A stretch of DNA of 64,000 nucleotides. It comes from Enchytraeus crypticus (taxonomy: Eukaryota; Annelida; Clitellata; Enchytraeida; Enchytraeidae). The first letter of the stretch is position 1, and each line of letters opens with the position of its first letter. The notes under the pieces were generated by a model. It did no database searches and was not told where the DNA came from. It saw nothing but the letters and a program-made list of their open reading frames with translations. The stretch is taken from NCBI GenBank assembly GCA_905160935.1, contig CAJHZI010000191.1, positions 222,001 through 286,000 on the forward strand, read 5' to 3'. Made by a program: the position numbers and the translations under genes. Shown piece after piece: positions 11,530 to 31,600 of this stretch.

Positions 11530-11770
11530 TCTGCAGCAGCAACATGTGTGAGCAACAACAACAACAGTTAAAAGATAACATACTTGAGTGGCAACAACAG
11601 AAGTTAAGAGGCAACATGTGTATGTAGCAACAAGAGCAGTTAAGAGACAACATGTTTATGTAGCAACAACAGCAGTTAGGAGGCAACATGTGTAAGTAAC
11701 AACAACTGAATCAACATATGTTAATAGCAACAGAACTGCAACAGTTAAGAAACAACATGATTGAGCAATA
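11530..11770. repeat. degenerate ~36-bp minisatellite after the GPCR stop
   Basis: Units such as GCAACAACAGCAGTTAGGAG followed by GCAACATGTGTA recur at roughly 36-bp spacing, then decay to about 12100. It starts within 20 bases of the stop codon, so it probably lies in the 3' untranslated region. No clear polyadenylation signal was identified. Confidence 0.7.
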
Positions 11771-12104
11771 GCCTAGGCAAATAGCTGATATTCAACATAT
11801 GTGAGAAATAATACTGGATAACAGTTCAAAGGCTAATGGTGCGTGAAACAACAACAGATGAATTAGCAGATAATTCGTGTTGTCTAGGCAACCAACGGTT
11901 AAGTGGCAACACGATTGAACAACAACAACAAGTAAGAGACATCACGCGTGTACAACACCGGTAACAACATTGACAAGGCAACAGTTGTTTAAAACAATAG
12001 CAATGAAAAAAGAGATATCACATGTGAACAACAGCCAACAGCTTGGAAAATCTGGTGTTAAGACATAGTAGTTCCTGTTGCTCTAGAAACTTTAGAAAAT
12101 CACG

Positions 12105-12165
12105 CAACAACAACATAATTAGAGTGCTACTGTCGTCATTGAGCACATAATACTTAAGCTATCAC
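12105..12165 (-). repeat. R5 dispersed repeat with (AAC)n end
   Basis: CAACAACAACATAATTAGAG then TGCTACTGTCGTCATTGAGC, matching 9573-9625 and the inverse of 40400-40455. Confidence 0.5.
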
Positions 12166-13430
12166 AAACTTACGTTATCTAGACTAAATAGACCTCGAGT
12201 TGATCTCACGATCTCAGAAACTTTCATTTTAAATTTCATAACTTTATTTGAAGGCTGACGCGCTACACACTTAGCTACTTAAATATGATTTATCCTTATC
12301 AGGCAGGACTTGACTATCATAGTCTAGACTAGTCCTTTAGGCCTACATGTTGTTGTTGTTGCGGAGGTCTCCAGGGATAAAGAATGACTGTAGCAGATTT
12401 TATAATGTCAAGTGCTCATATAGTTTTGTGAGAAGCTTATAACTCAGTGAAAGATTTTTCTTTTCGAAAAGTTACATGTAGCTCAGTACGCCTAAATCTT
12501 GGAAAGTCACCGATGTCAAAGTTAGCAGTAAAACACCTGAAGCCTGTCTAGAGCTTTGATATCAACTTAAACTTATATAAACGTCGTCTGCAGATATCAA
12601 GCCCAGCGGAACACAAGCTAATGTTTAGTGTTGCCCCAGTGCCGCCTGTGTTTGTCACCGTTAGTAGCTTCTGCACAACAGGGATCAACTTCTACTCTTG
12701 AGCCCTTTTACTCTAGATCGATTAGTGAATACGCTATCCCACACCGAAGCCCCACCCGATACCCCTATCATCTCCAATCGTCCCTCTTTACCTTACAAAT
12801 GGCTCACCCACCGAGGAAATCAGTTTGAGTGGAATCTGAAAGATGAAGGAAATTCTGCCACCTAGAAGTTGTAACAGAGTTCTACCATTGTAACTAGTCG
12901 AATACTGGCCCGTCACTTGCACAAGCTATCTAAATATATTTCACTGATACACTTGTAGATATTAAGATGCAGGAATGTGACATTTACAATCGCTATTTAG
13001 CTTACATGTTGCTCATTTTAGACGTTTTGATATGAATTACTGTGTCGACCACCTTGACAACTGAGATTTAATTCACCGACATCTAAAAGCATCACCCTAT
13101 ACTTTAAATGGGTTACAGCGTGGGGAAATATAAAAATTGCAAGAAACCATCAATTGAACAGGAAATGAACACTTTTAGGTCCGTTACCAAGTTATATGAA
13201 AAGTATTTGTAAGCCTATAAAAGCTCGAAAAATTACAGACATTTCACAATTAGCAAACTGAAGAAGGCAACGTAAGATATTTTAAAAGCCAAATATTTCA
13301 GTTAACTTAAGGCATAAGAAGAATCGCCACTGGTGGGATGGACATATTTGTCCAACTTTTAATGAGCGCGAAAGCAGGGTCTCTTAGAAGTATTCAGAAG
13401 AGCTAAACAGAGAGTACAGAGAATGGGAGA
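12166..13430. other. intergenic, nothing recognised
   Basis: No gene or RNA could be supported. A 66-codon frame at 12628-12828 shows no motif and is not called. Confidence 0.5.
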
Positions 13431-13685
13431 GTATGTGAGAGAGAGTGAGAGAGAGAGAGAGAGAGCGAGTGATAGAGAGAGAGTGAAAGGGGAGAGGGGG
13501 GAGAGACTGAGCGAATAGAAGAGAGAGAGAGAGAGCGGAAGAGTATATGAGAGAGTGAGTGAAAGAGAGAATGTGACAGTGAGTGAGAGAGAGAGAGAGT
13601 GCGAAAGAGAGAGAGGGGGAGAGAGACGTAGCGAAAGGAAGAGAGAGAGAGAGTGAATAGAGAGGGTGGAGAGAGAGAGACGAAA
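13430..13685. repeat. (GA)n-rich microsatellite, ~110-bp higher-order copies
   Basis: GAGAGA tract in which an irregular module (GAGTGAAAG...GGGGAGAGA...GCGAA) recurs about three times, so a simple repeat has acquired a longer period. The 103-codon antisense Ser/Leu frame is an artefact. Confidence 0.8.
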
Positions 13686-15690
13686 TGTTACTCAATTGTG
13701 CAAAAGCAAGTGATATTTTGTTTTCTACTGCTAATCGCTCAACTATATAGGAATTTTGTAAACAGGTTTAACAGACTGACTGATGATCAATAGGCCTGTA
13801 CTTCAACGCCAATTAGAGCTTTAACGTTAGTTTTCTATCCCTATAACAAAAATGACATAATTCAACCTAACTATATCGTTCATGATGCCATCAATTTAAG
13901 TGTAGTTAAGCAAATATAAATTATAAGTATTTATAATAATCATATTTGTACTTTACTAAATAAATAAGAGTAGTATACTCTTAAGCACGTACTGTTTTCT
14001 TCTAATGTTTTTAAATTGCACAGGCAATGGTCAAAATGAGGGGGGACGCAGGATAACTCAGTTCCCCGTGCTCTCATTTATCTGAGGTGCGTTTCCATGC
14101 TAGGTCCCATATTAGCTAGGCTACTAGATCTTTAAATACATCATAGTGTCTCGTAAAATTCTGACAGTTCTCTTAGCTCTAAACTCCCACTTCAATCACT
14201 GAGCACAGGCTAATAATTCAATGCCTGAAGTAAATGGAGAGTAACTAGTATGATGTGTTTAATGGTAAATTTTACTTTATCTCTACTTTCTGAATCGAAT
14301 TGTGACATTGTAAGAATCAGGCGAAATTCACAAAGATGTAAACTTTATAGCATTTATTATTTATTGTTAATTTTATAATATTTTTCGAATATGTACCGGT
14401 GCTTTAGTATGCAACTTTACATAATATAGAATATGTAGATTTGGATTAGCTTTTAGGACCGTTATTCATTGAAAAACTAGTATATGTTTTTTAACAATTT
14501 TGTAACAACTTATGGCACTCAGTGTTTAGTTCCTAAACAGTTTGTGTCATTTTAGAGGGTTTAACGCCAAGTTCAGAGGCGCGAAGGACTTCTCTTCAAG
14601 GCGAGGAAACCCGACCATCACCATGATTGATCCAAATGACCGAACAACCAAAGCAGCAGTCAGACTTGATTAATGATTATGATGATTAATGATTATGACT
14701 TGATTATGACTATGACCCAGTCCTCAATGTGAAATACATGAAACACATGCAAAACACATTCAAATCGATATTCGCTAATATTAGAAATATATTATTAACA
14801 TCTAATGAAAGTTGCTTAGTCACGAATAATCTTAAATTTATTAGTTTCAGGTTCCTTTTGTTCAAATAAACTTTAATCATAACCGCTTTGGTAGCCGGAG
14901 ATACTTTGGTAGCCAGATATACAGACGCAAACGCGTCATAATTGTGTATATGTGTAACGGGTAGAAATAGGGTAATACCAACATTAACAACGCATGCTTT
15001 GAAAAGAAAATGCGCGAAAGTAGTCCGCTGTGATATGACTGAAAAAATATTGCCTTGCAGTCACAGAAAATCTTTCTAAAGTTGCACGAGTTCAGAGAAA
15101 TTCTGAATACTGCAGCCAGCGACCGCACTTTCAAGTCATAGAAATGTGGTTGATGTATCAGAACGATATCATTACAATGATGTACGTATTTATTTAAAAT
15201 ATTATTTAAAGTAGTAAGTTTGCGCAGTAATGCACGTTTTAATAATTGAATAACTAATGGCAATACTGTATAAGTGGTTCCAGTTTAAAAGCACAATTTA
15301 CTATTAAAGAATAATAACTATTTAATATAATAAAAGCTTAACATCTAAACAAGGGTTCCACTAACAACGGTCTTACTGAAAATCGAGCCCGTGACCTCCT
15401 ACACGTCAGACAAGTGTACTGGACCATCCAACCAGGACAAATGAACAGTTGCATGATAAAGTTAGTCCCTGACATCATCACTGGAAGAGAAAACTGACGT
15501 AAAACCTTTATTATAATTAGTTACGTCATATATGTGTTACAGTATTTAGCACGTCTTAACAATAACTTAAGCTGCTTCTAAGAACATCTTAACTACCATT
15601 TATAATAACATTAACTACAACAATTAATTACTAGCAGAAATAAACTCGAGTTACACAGCATATGTGCTCTATAACTCATAACTAAATCAG
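13686..15690. other. intergenic, possible tRNA-like relic near 15365-15440
   Basis: Mostly featureless AT-rich DNA. Around 15365-15440 the minus strand reads a segment with CACGGGCTCGATTTT preceded by a D-arm-like GTTGGATGGTCCAGT, resembling a decayed tRNA-derived element. The 128-codon antisense frame at 14877-15263 has no recognisable domain. Confidence 0.35.
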
Positions 15691-15694
15691 TATG

Positions 15695-15765
15695 TGCAGT
15701 GTTCAAATTCGGGCCTCGCCCGTCACAGACATCGCTTGCGAGTGAAGAAACTGACGTAAACATTA
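15695..15765 (+). repeat. tRNA-derived SINE fragment, R1 family, sense
   Basis: GTGTTCAAATTCGGGCCTCG, then CACAGACATCGCTTGCGAGT and GAAGAAACTGACGTAA match the R1 family downstream of its B box. The 5' tRNA half is not evident. Confidence 0.6.
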
Positions 15766-16830
15766 GTTTTACCAGCTTTTATATCATTACTATGGTAGTA
15801 ACTTATCTAATAAATGAAGATGAAATACATCATTCAAGTTGTCATTTACGATGAATTGCAAGAAATTTAGAATGAAACCTTTTGAGAGTGTAAATACAGA
15901 TGGCTGATATATCAATAGTGTAATATTTTTGCTTGCTCAACTCAGCTCAGTCTCGAGCAAGAAAAGAACATTGAACAAAATTTTAACTAACTGAAAAAGT
16001 GCCTACAGTTGATTAATTTTCAGGCCTATTTCCTCAATTAATATTTGCGACAATGACTGCATGCATACCAATTTACAACCTTTTTGTAGTTCTAAACATA
16101 TTAAATAAGTACACAAAGATATCAAATAACAAGAGAAAGAAAATTATTCTCACACATCATTTTATCAGCTATACCTGCAACAATGTAAAGTCATCAACAG
16201 TTAATACAGAAACACGGCAGTGAAACCCACGTTAAGCTTTCCCTTCTAGGGATATCAATGGACAGCAGAAAGAGTCAGCTGCATGTCAGGGATGTCAGGA
16301 GCATCATATATACACAAGTAGCAAACTGCTAATGTTTCGATAGCTGACAAAATAAGAGCCAAATGATAATGTTTCAAATGTTAAATCTAATAGTATTTAG
16401 GTTTGCTTTATCGTTTAAATATATTTAAATTACCCAACAGCTAACAACCTAAAGCAGAGTTTAATGTCAGTTTTATCCACAGAACCGAAAGAAGTGCTGA
16501 GCAAGAACCGAAAATATAGATGTAAACCTACAAAAACTTAGCTCAATTAGGCAGCGAAGAGAGGTGATACCAGCTCCACAGTGTCCACACGCACAACTAA
16601 ATTCAGCATTAATGTTCAATAATATCTTGCCTTGGCATTGGGATGCCACAAGAATTACGTAAAAGACTATCATAAAGCTAACGGCTAAAACCAGGCTTTA
16701 AGCAGAGAAGCCTAAAAACATATTGTCCGCCAATTTACTCTACTTTCACTTTGTCCTCAATTCATATCACGTCTCTATCAATTTCTGAAGAGTACAGCAA
16801 AACAAATAAACACATGAAAAATAGTCAAGT
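15766..16830. other. intergenic, nothing recognised
   Basis: No gene supported. Part of this may be the 3' untranslated region of the SR-protein gene that ends at 17116 on the minus strand. Confidence 0.4.
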
Positions 16831-16879
16831 CCGTCACATCCCTTACACTCACACTGTCCCACATTCGGATCCATTAGTC

Positions 16880-17105
16880 ACTATGCGCTCCGACATATCT
16901 CTGACACTATCTACTAGTCACTATGTAGTCAGGCATATCTCGAACACTACCCTTAAGTCAATAAGTTATCATACTGACATATCTGCTCAAAAACTATCCA
17001 CTAGTCAATATGTTGTCATACTGACATATCTTCTCAAAAACTATCCGCTAGTCAATATGTTGTCAGGCATGTCTCTAGCACTATCCACTAGTCAATATGA
17101 CAGTT
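16880..17105. repeat. ~42-bp minisatellite just past the SR-protein stop
   Basis: Degenerate units containing CTATCCACTAGTCAATATG and TTGTCAGGCATATCTC recur about six times and stop about 10 bases from the SR stop codon, so they lie in its 3' untranslated region or just beyond. Confidence 0.7.
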
Positions 17106-17115
17106 AAACAGCTCT

Positions 17116-25049
<7,934 letters not shown>

Positions 25050-25555
25050 GATAAGAAAAATATGCTACAATAGGATACAATATGATATATCATATATATT
25101 ATACAATATAAGTGTCTAACAAAGTATAAAAAATATGTAGCTGTTATCAGACTAAAATACACAACAAAAATGTACAGATAACAAAATACAGGAATCGCAT
25201 TGTATTAGAAATAATACGTATTTATAAGTCCTGTACATGCCTTGATAATTTACTCTCAGATCTGCAGGTCTTGTCATCTTATGATATGCACCCACTAGTA
25301 ATCAAATCATCCTATAATTTATATTTGTCAAATACACTTGATATATATCTAAGCAGAGCATGTAAACTGACATAAACACAAGAAATATTCTTAATGTTAT
25401 TTTTAGTATAGAAAACAATTAACAATCTTAAAGCAAAAAAGTCACATTTTTAGATGTCAAAAATAGTCAATTGCAGAGTTAAAATACTGCTTTTTCATTA
25501 TCCAAACTTCTTGTAAATATTAATAAAAACTATATTCGAAAGTCAATGAGGGTAT

Positions 25556-25855
25556 ACATAAAAGCACAGGCATATTCACCATTCAGCGTCTATGGACATA
25601 CTTATGTACAACAATTAAGCAGATTAATCTCATATAATAAAGCACCAGTGTTAGATTTTGATCCCGAAGTGTGTAGACCTTTTAATTTAGTTTCATCTTA
25701 TGGTTACACACATGACAATCACAAGTGCTACTTTCTGAGCTTTCTGTTTTTTAGTTTTCATTATTTCCTCCTTTTCTTTCCATGGATACATAAACGCACA
25801 GGCATATTCACCATTCAGCGTCTATTGACATCCTTATGTACAACAATTAAGCAGT
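25556..25855. repeat. pair of ~75-bp direct repeats 230 bp apart
   Basis: Copies at about 25556-25632 and 25785-25861 share GGCATATTCACCATTCAGCG and GTACAACAATTAAGCAG with about four differences. They could be ends of a small element or a segmental duplication. The 119-codon frame spanning them has no known domain. Confidence 0.7.
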
Positions 25856-26229
25856 TTAATTGCTGTTTTTGGGGGTTTTTTATTGTCTGTTTTTTATTTG
25901 TTTAATTTTTACAAATTCAATTTCGCCTAAACTGAATCAATATTAAATTAATGTTTGTATAGGTGTAAATTTACAACAATTCAAATGCTAAGATACTCCA
26001 GGGACGAAAATACACGCTTATACAATTAAATGCGCAAAAATATATCCATCAAGTTAGCCTATGCATCCGTAAAGGTCCTTCGATGCTTTTGACTTTCGCA
26101 TATCGAAGAAGTTAGAAATAGGTTTCAAAAACATTCAAAGGCTCACTATCGTAGAGAATGGAATAAAATAGTCAAAGTTATTAATAGATTTATATCTTAC
26201 TAACGTTTTCGCTGACTATATGAACAGTC

Positions 26230-26580
26230 TTAGAATTAGAAGAAGTCTTTCCAAGTATCGCTCAAGCAACGCAGCGTTGTTTACCAAAGAACTGTCAGAA
26301 AAACAATAAGTTCTCCGCCATTTTGTCGCTGTTGACTTGCGAAAAATTGCAAAATTTTAAGCCAAATTTTGCAAAAATGGCAATTATCCCGCATTCGTAT
26401 GCTCTAGACTCTAGAGAGAATGTAGAATCCTAAAAGAGAGAGATGAGAGATTTATGTGTTTATTTCAGCATCAACACCAAATTACTGACAAATACAAGTA
26501 GAAATAAACATCCAAAAGAAATAGAATAAAAAATTCCCAGAAACACAAAAGTAGAAAAAAATAGCTTAACAGAATCCATG

Positions 26581-26638
<58 letters not shown>

Positions 26639-27410
26639 ATTTAAAAATTATAATATTCTAGCTAATGCTATTCATTTTAACGGTCAGTTTCATTTTCCTA
26701 ACATTTCTTTCACTTCCAATTTCTTTCCAATTTAGTTTAAATTTTCTCAAAAATTCATCACATTTCGTGCTTCCAATGTCCAGTTAGAAACAAATAATTT
26801 TCTCCTAAAGAATTGTGATTATAATTGAATTGTCATATGTAATGGGCACAGCACAAAACATTGTAAATGTAATTTGCATTTTTAAAAGTACTGAGAAGAA
26901 AGGATATGTATTTTACTATTGTTACAATATGCATTAAAATATAAAGTAAACACGCATTATTTAAAAGGATCAAGTGTGCAGATATCTAATACCCTCCATA
27001 CCACATGGACTGCATGGCAATTGATTTAGATCACTTTTCGTATAACCTGTCCAGTGAATGTCCGAGATTTTAATCTCAGATCAGCGTGGCTTAAATTTAT
27101 ACCCACAAGGGTTTAATTCACCTCAGGATCTCTCATTTAAAACTTTAATATGACGTTACCGCTCCGCTATTAGACATTTTATATATAGACGAGACCTCTT
27201 CATATAGTCTGGGACCGGCGGCTTCAGTTTTTTAGATTTCTAAATAAGTTTTCGTCCGATAAGAGACATTAAATTAATCATAGAGTAATGATAGACCATA
27301 TAACCTCCTTGAAATTAATGATCCACATGCAGCATCAAAAAGAAGAGGCATGAATTCGGAATTTGCGGTCTTAGGCACGTGACTGGTTTGTTTACAAACA
27401 AACGAGAGCG
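26230..27410. promoter_or_regulatory. shared upstream region of SR gene and TRMT11
   Basis: The two start codons (25049 minus, 27411 plus) face away from each other across 2.4 kb. CTCCGCCATTTTG near 26310 reads AAAATGGCGG on the SR strand, like a YY1-type 5' UTR element; TRMT11's start lies in GCGATGGCGGC. A CACGTG E-box is at 27376-27381, about 30 bp before the TRMT11 ATG. No TATA box is convincing. Transcription starts are inferred, not seen. Confidence 0.4.
26581..26632. repeat. (TA)n microsatellite
   Basis: Uninterrupted TA run between the two divergent genes. Confidence 0.95.
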
Positions 27411-28437
27411 ATGGCGGCTTGCACGAGAAATGTGATGGCTAGGAGAAAATATCTCCTGCATCTCGCCAATGAGCATATCAGCTTCCGATGTCCGGTGAGT
27501 GTCTGCTCATTGATATTGAATGCTGAATTGAACGTCGTTGTCGTCGTTGATGACACAATTCTAGCGTTGCCTTTATAATAGTACTGAAACAACTGCACTA
27601 TTTGTATACTTGATTGATCAGTCACTCCATTATTATGGATATTTATCGATAGCAGAATCGACTCTAATGTGTATAGTATACAGTCACTTTTCAGAACTGA
27701 TATCAGCATCCACAGTCGTAAATATCTAGGTAATAGATACGGCTAACGCGAACAATTTGATGATTATTTTCTAAGATCAATACAATAATTGGAAACTGAA
27801 ACAGTGCAACAACAATTGTTAAATCAAAATCAAACTGATTGACAAAATCAAAAGTAATGGTTAATTAACGCCGACGTCCCTTTACAATTTCGTCAATCTT
27901 AGAATTCGACAGATCTATCACCCTATAACATAGTGAATTAGTCAAAATCTATTTTCCCCTGTTTTCACTTATAATTCTTAGTTATTATCTATTAAAAGCT
28001 AGTTGAAGGGTTATTTCAAAATCCTTACAATATAAATCAGTTTACAAGCTAATGCATGATTGAAAAGTCTCTGTAAGACTAATATCCCATCTGATTCTCT
28101 TGATTGTTGTGATTGAGGGTTTGCTTTATTGATATCAAATCTAGCAAATCAATGAATCTTACTTAGTTTTGAATGATCATAATTTATTGATTAATTTATT
28201 GAATAATTATTGCTTTTAGGAAATCAGTTCAATAGCTGAAATGTTTGGAATCAAATTGGACATTCCCAAGGACTACGATGAAAAGGTCAGTTGCAATACA
28301 CAACTAATATGTCTAAAAGCTGGTAAAGCTAAGGTTAACATCAATTTCCTCATTCGAAAGCGATGTCAGTGACAGGTGAGCCCAGGATTTGAACCCCGCA
28401 CATACTGATCCATGGATCATATATGCATGTGTATATA

Positions 28438-28498
<61 letters not shown>

Positions 28499-28585
28499 TG
28501 TATATATAATAATATTATATATATATTATTATTATTATTATTATATATAATATTATTATATATACACTTATACACAATGAAATTC

Positions 28586-28629
<44 letters not shown>

Positions 28630-31600
28630 ATAGAATTTCATTTTATTGTTTTCTTAATTTTAAAAATTATACATCATGTAATCTAATCCAAGTTATGAAT
28701 GCCCTCTATATGATTATAATATATGTATTTTATATTGCTCAGTCTGTACTTGTATGTATAAGTCTATATGTTAGTCTTTCTCTGTACTTTAGGTTTTATA
28801 AATTCAGTTTAATACACACATATAATTTATTTACACAAAAATATTCGCATATGAATGTAACCCCTATGAAATTTTGTTTACTTGGGTATCAGTTTAAGTT
28901 AAACATAGCCAATGGTGATGTTTACAAATGTTGTGATTAAACATAGCTCATACTAAGTGTTGTTTAAAAGTGTTGTGTTTAAACAGAACCCCTATCTGGT
29001 GGTGGAATTAGAGAGAGAGGAAGAAGCAGTCAGTATCATGAGTAGAGCTGTCACCATCAAGTATGTGTTACTTGTTTGCTGTTTAACTCACTCATCTGTT
29101 GAAAGAATATGGTAAAAATCACTGTAATTTTAAAGTAAAAACTAGAGATGCATGGTTAACAAACGAATGAGTTTCAATCCTTCAGCCTTATTAGTCGCAA
29201 TGGTATTAAGTAACAGAGTCAATTATTTTATCAAAAATTGAATAGGGGCCTTTACTGTAGGGGTCCATGCAAACTGTTTACCAGCGTATGTTTAGATGTT
29301 TCTTTGTATGTGTGTGCGTGTGCATTTATCTGTGTATGTGAATGTCTCATACTATAGGAGCCTATGTGAGCTATGGACCAGTGCTGCCACAATGGCAGAA
29401 CTCTGCAGCAATATAAAATCTCTTCCAGATGAGTACATGGTGAGTGATATTAGCTTGTTCAGATTCCATTCCATGATACTGCATCTGTTGCTTATTGTCA
29501 GTTACTAGTGCTTGTTTAGAAAGCTTCACTAATTGCATGATGTTCTTTTGTCAGATTTCATTCAAGTTTATTTTCAAGTGTTTATAAAATGCTTATTTAA
29601 AATAGATTGTTTCATACTTTTTGTAATTAGCCATACTTTGATGTAGTTATTATCTTTCCTTCTCAGTGGTTAATTTTACTCTTTTCCTTATTTGTTTCTA
29701 TTAGTTATTATAACTATTAATATATTACTATTATTTTTGATCTTCATCATTATCTTCCCTTGAATCCCAGTTTAGCTGGGGTCGGGATTTAGAGAATTTT
29801 TTAGTTATTTCATGAGCCTAGGCACTCGCTAACTGAATGTCCTTTTTGACATTAGTTGGATCATAGTGCTTTGCCGCCTTTTATGTCACTTGCAGTTCAT
29901 GGTTGGTCTATTCTTCAGCAACCCGGATACAACATGGGTAAGATTGTTATTTGCTTCTATTAATTGGCTAATTGTTTTTAGAACAGGTGCAGTTGTACAG
30001 ACAGATCTTATAGAATACAGGTGAACTGTTTTAATCGTCAACTCACACAAAAAGAAAAGATTCAGAGAATTGAGGTGAGTAGATACACTGGATAGTGACT
30101 CTGCAATATTTCTGTGTTTTATGTGTAAAATGGAAGGGTGTTCAGTTATCAGAAGATTCAGAACTGGTTGTATACAATCTGTTGCTTAGTTGTTGCTTTT
30201 ATCTATTACCACCAAGTTTTCTTTATAGGATTATGTTTTTAATATTCAAACACTACTGTATATCTAAAATATAAACTCTAGTGTCGTAGTGTTTATTCAA
30301 AATATGAGTTGCTTTTATCGTTTTAAGCACTTTAAATTAAAACTTGGGTATTCAAAATCTTAATGTCTCGCATTAATCTAAACTCTATTGTCTTAACGTT
30401 ATCAACACTGTGCCAGGTGTACTGCACAGCTGGTAGACTAGATCACACATGTGATGATGTGATACTATGTGACACATGTTACAGGCTGTGCTAGGTGTGT
30501 TGCACATAGCTGATAGACTAGACCACACATGTGATGATGTGATACTATGCGACACATGTTACAGGCTGTGCTAGGTGTGCTGCACATAGCTGATAGACTA
30601 GACCACATGTGATGATGTGATACTATGTGACACGTGTTACAGGCAGTGCTAGGTGTGCTACATATAGCTGGTAGACTAGACCACACATCTGATGATGTGA
30701 TACTATGTGACACATGTTACAGGATGTGCTAGGTGTGCTGCACATAGCTGATAGACTAGACTTCACATGTGATGATGTGATACTATGTGATACATCTTAC
30801 AGGCAGTGCTAGGTGTGCTACACATAGCTGGTAGGCTGGACCTCAGTGACACATGTGACGACACATACAGACTTATGGAGTTCTATGAACCTCACTGCTC
30901 CGCCACAGCTTTACCATCCCGCCTCCACTTCGGTCGCTGGGTTGGTCCATGTTGTAAATCTCTATTGTAGCTCTGTATTTATTCTGTTTTACCTGTATAC
31001 GTTGTGATATAGTCATATAAAAAAACTGGTAAAGCTAAGGTTAACGTCAGTTTCCTCACTCGAAAGCGATGTCAGTGACGGACGAGCCCAGGATTTGAAC
31101 CCGCATCAACTGATCCGCGGTCGAGTATCTTACCGATTTCGCCACTGGCTGGAGCCAGTGGCAAAGTGGCGAAGAATAATGCATACTCTTTTTAATAATT
31201 TTAGTATTCCTTTTTGTTAGCTTTAATATTTAGAGTTTGCCAAATAAATTTATAAAGCTGCCTAGGAATAGTACTTCATATCCTTGTTGATTAATTGGAT
31301 TGTTTCAGATCTGTAATGGTGCAAGGGAAGGTCTGGGAAAGTTCAGACTTGATAAACGATGCTTCATCAGTTAGTGTTAAGTTATTTCTCTATTTATTTC
31401 TTTCTTTGTCGGTTGTATTCTCCGATTTAAAGCTCATTGTTGAGCGATTGGCTTCTCTAGTAGACCAGTTAGGTAGTGGTATAACATTTTACGTCAATTC
31501 CACAGGAGTATCAATTGGTTAGCGGGGTTCTTATGTCACTGATGGAGCCTTTGGGCAGCAAAAATATTAACTGCAGCTATAGCTTTCTAATTACTCTAAA

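Noticed and set aside
14877..15263. 128-codon minus-strand frame
   Set aside because: No recognisable domain or splice context; part of it overlaps repeat-like sequence.
27411..27440. Met9 of TRMT11 as the only start
   Set aside because: Met1 is in frame with no upstream stop between the two; both remain possible, and the longer form was kept.
30403..30802. CRISPR-like regular repeats
   Set aside because: No unique spacers between repeats; the units are whole tandem copies that include an exon start in an animal gene.
31023..31165. Functional tRNA gene on the minus strand
   Set aside because: A and B boxes are present, but the acceptor stems do not pair convincingly and the unit is followed by a conserved SINE body repeated elsewhere.
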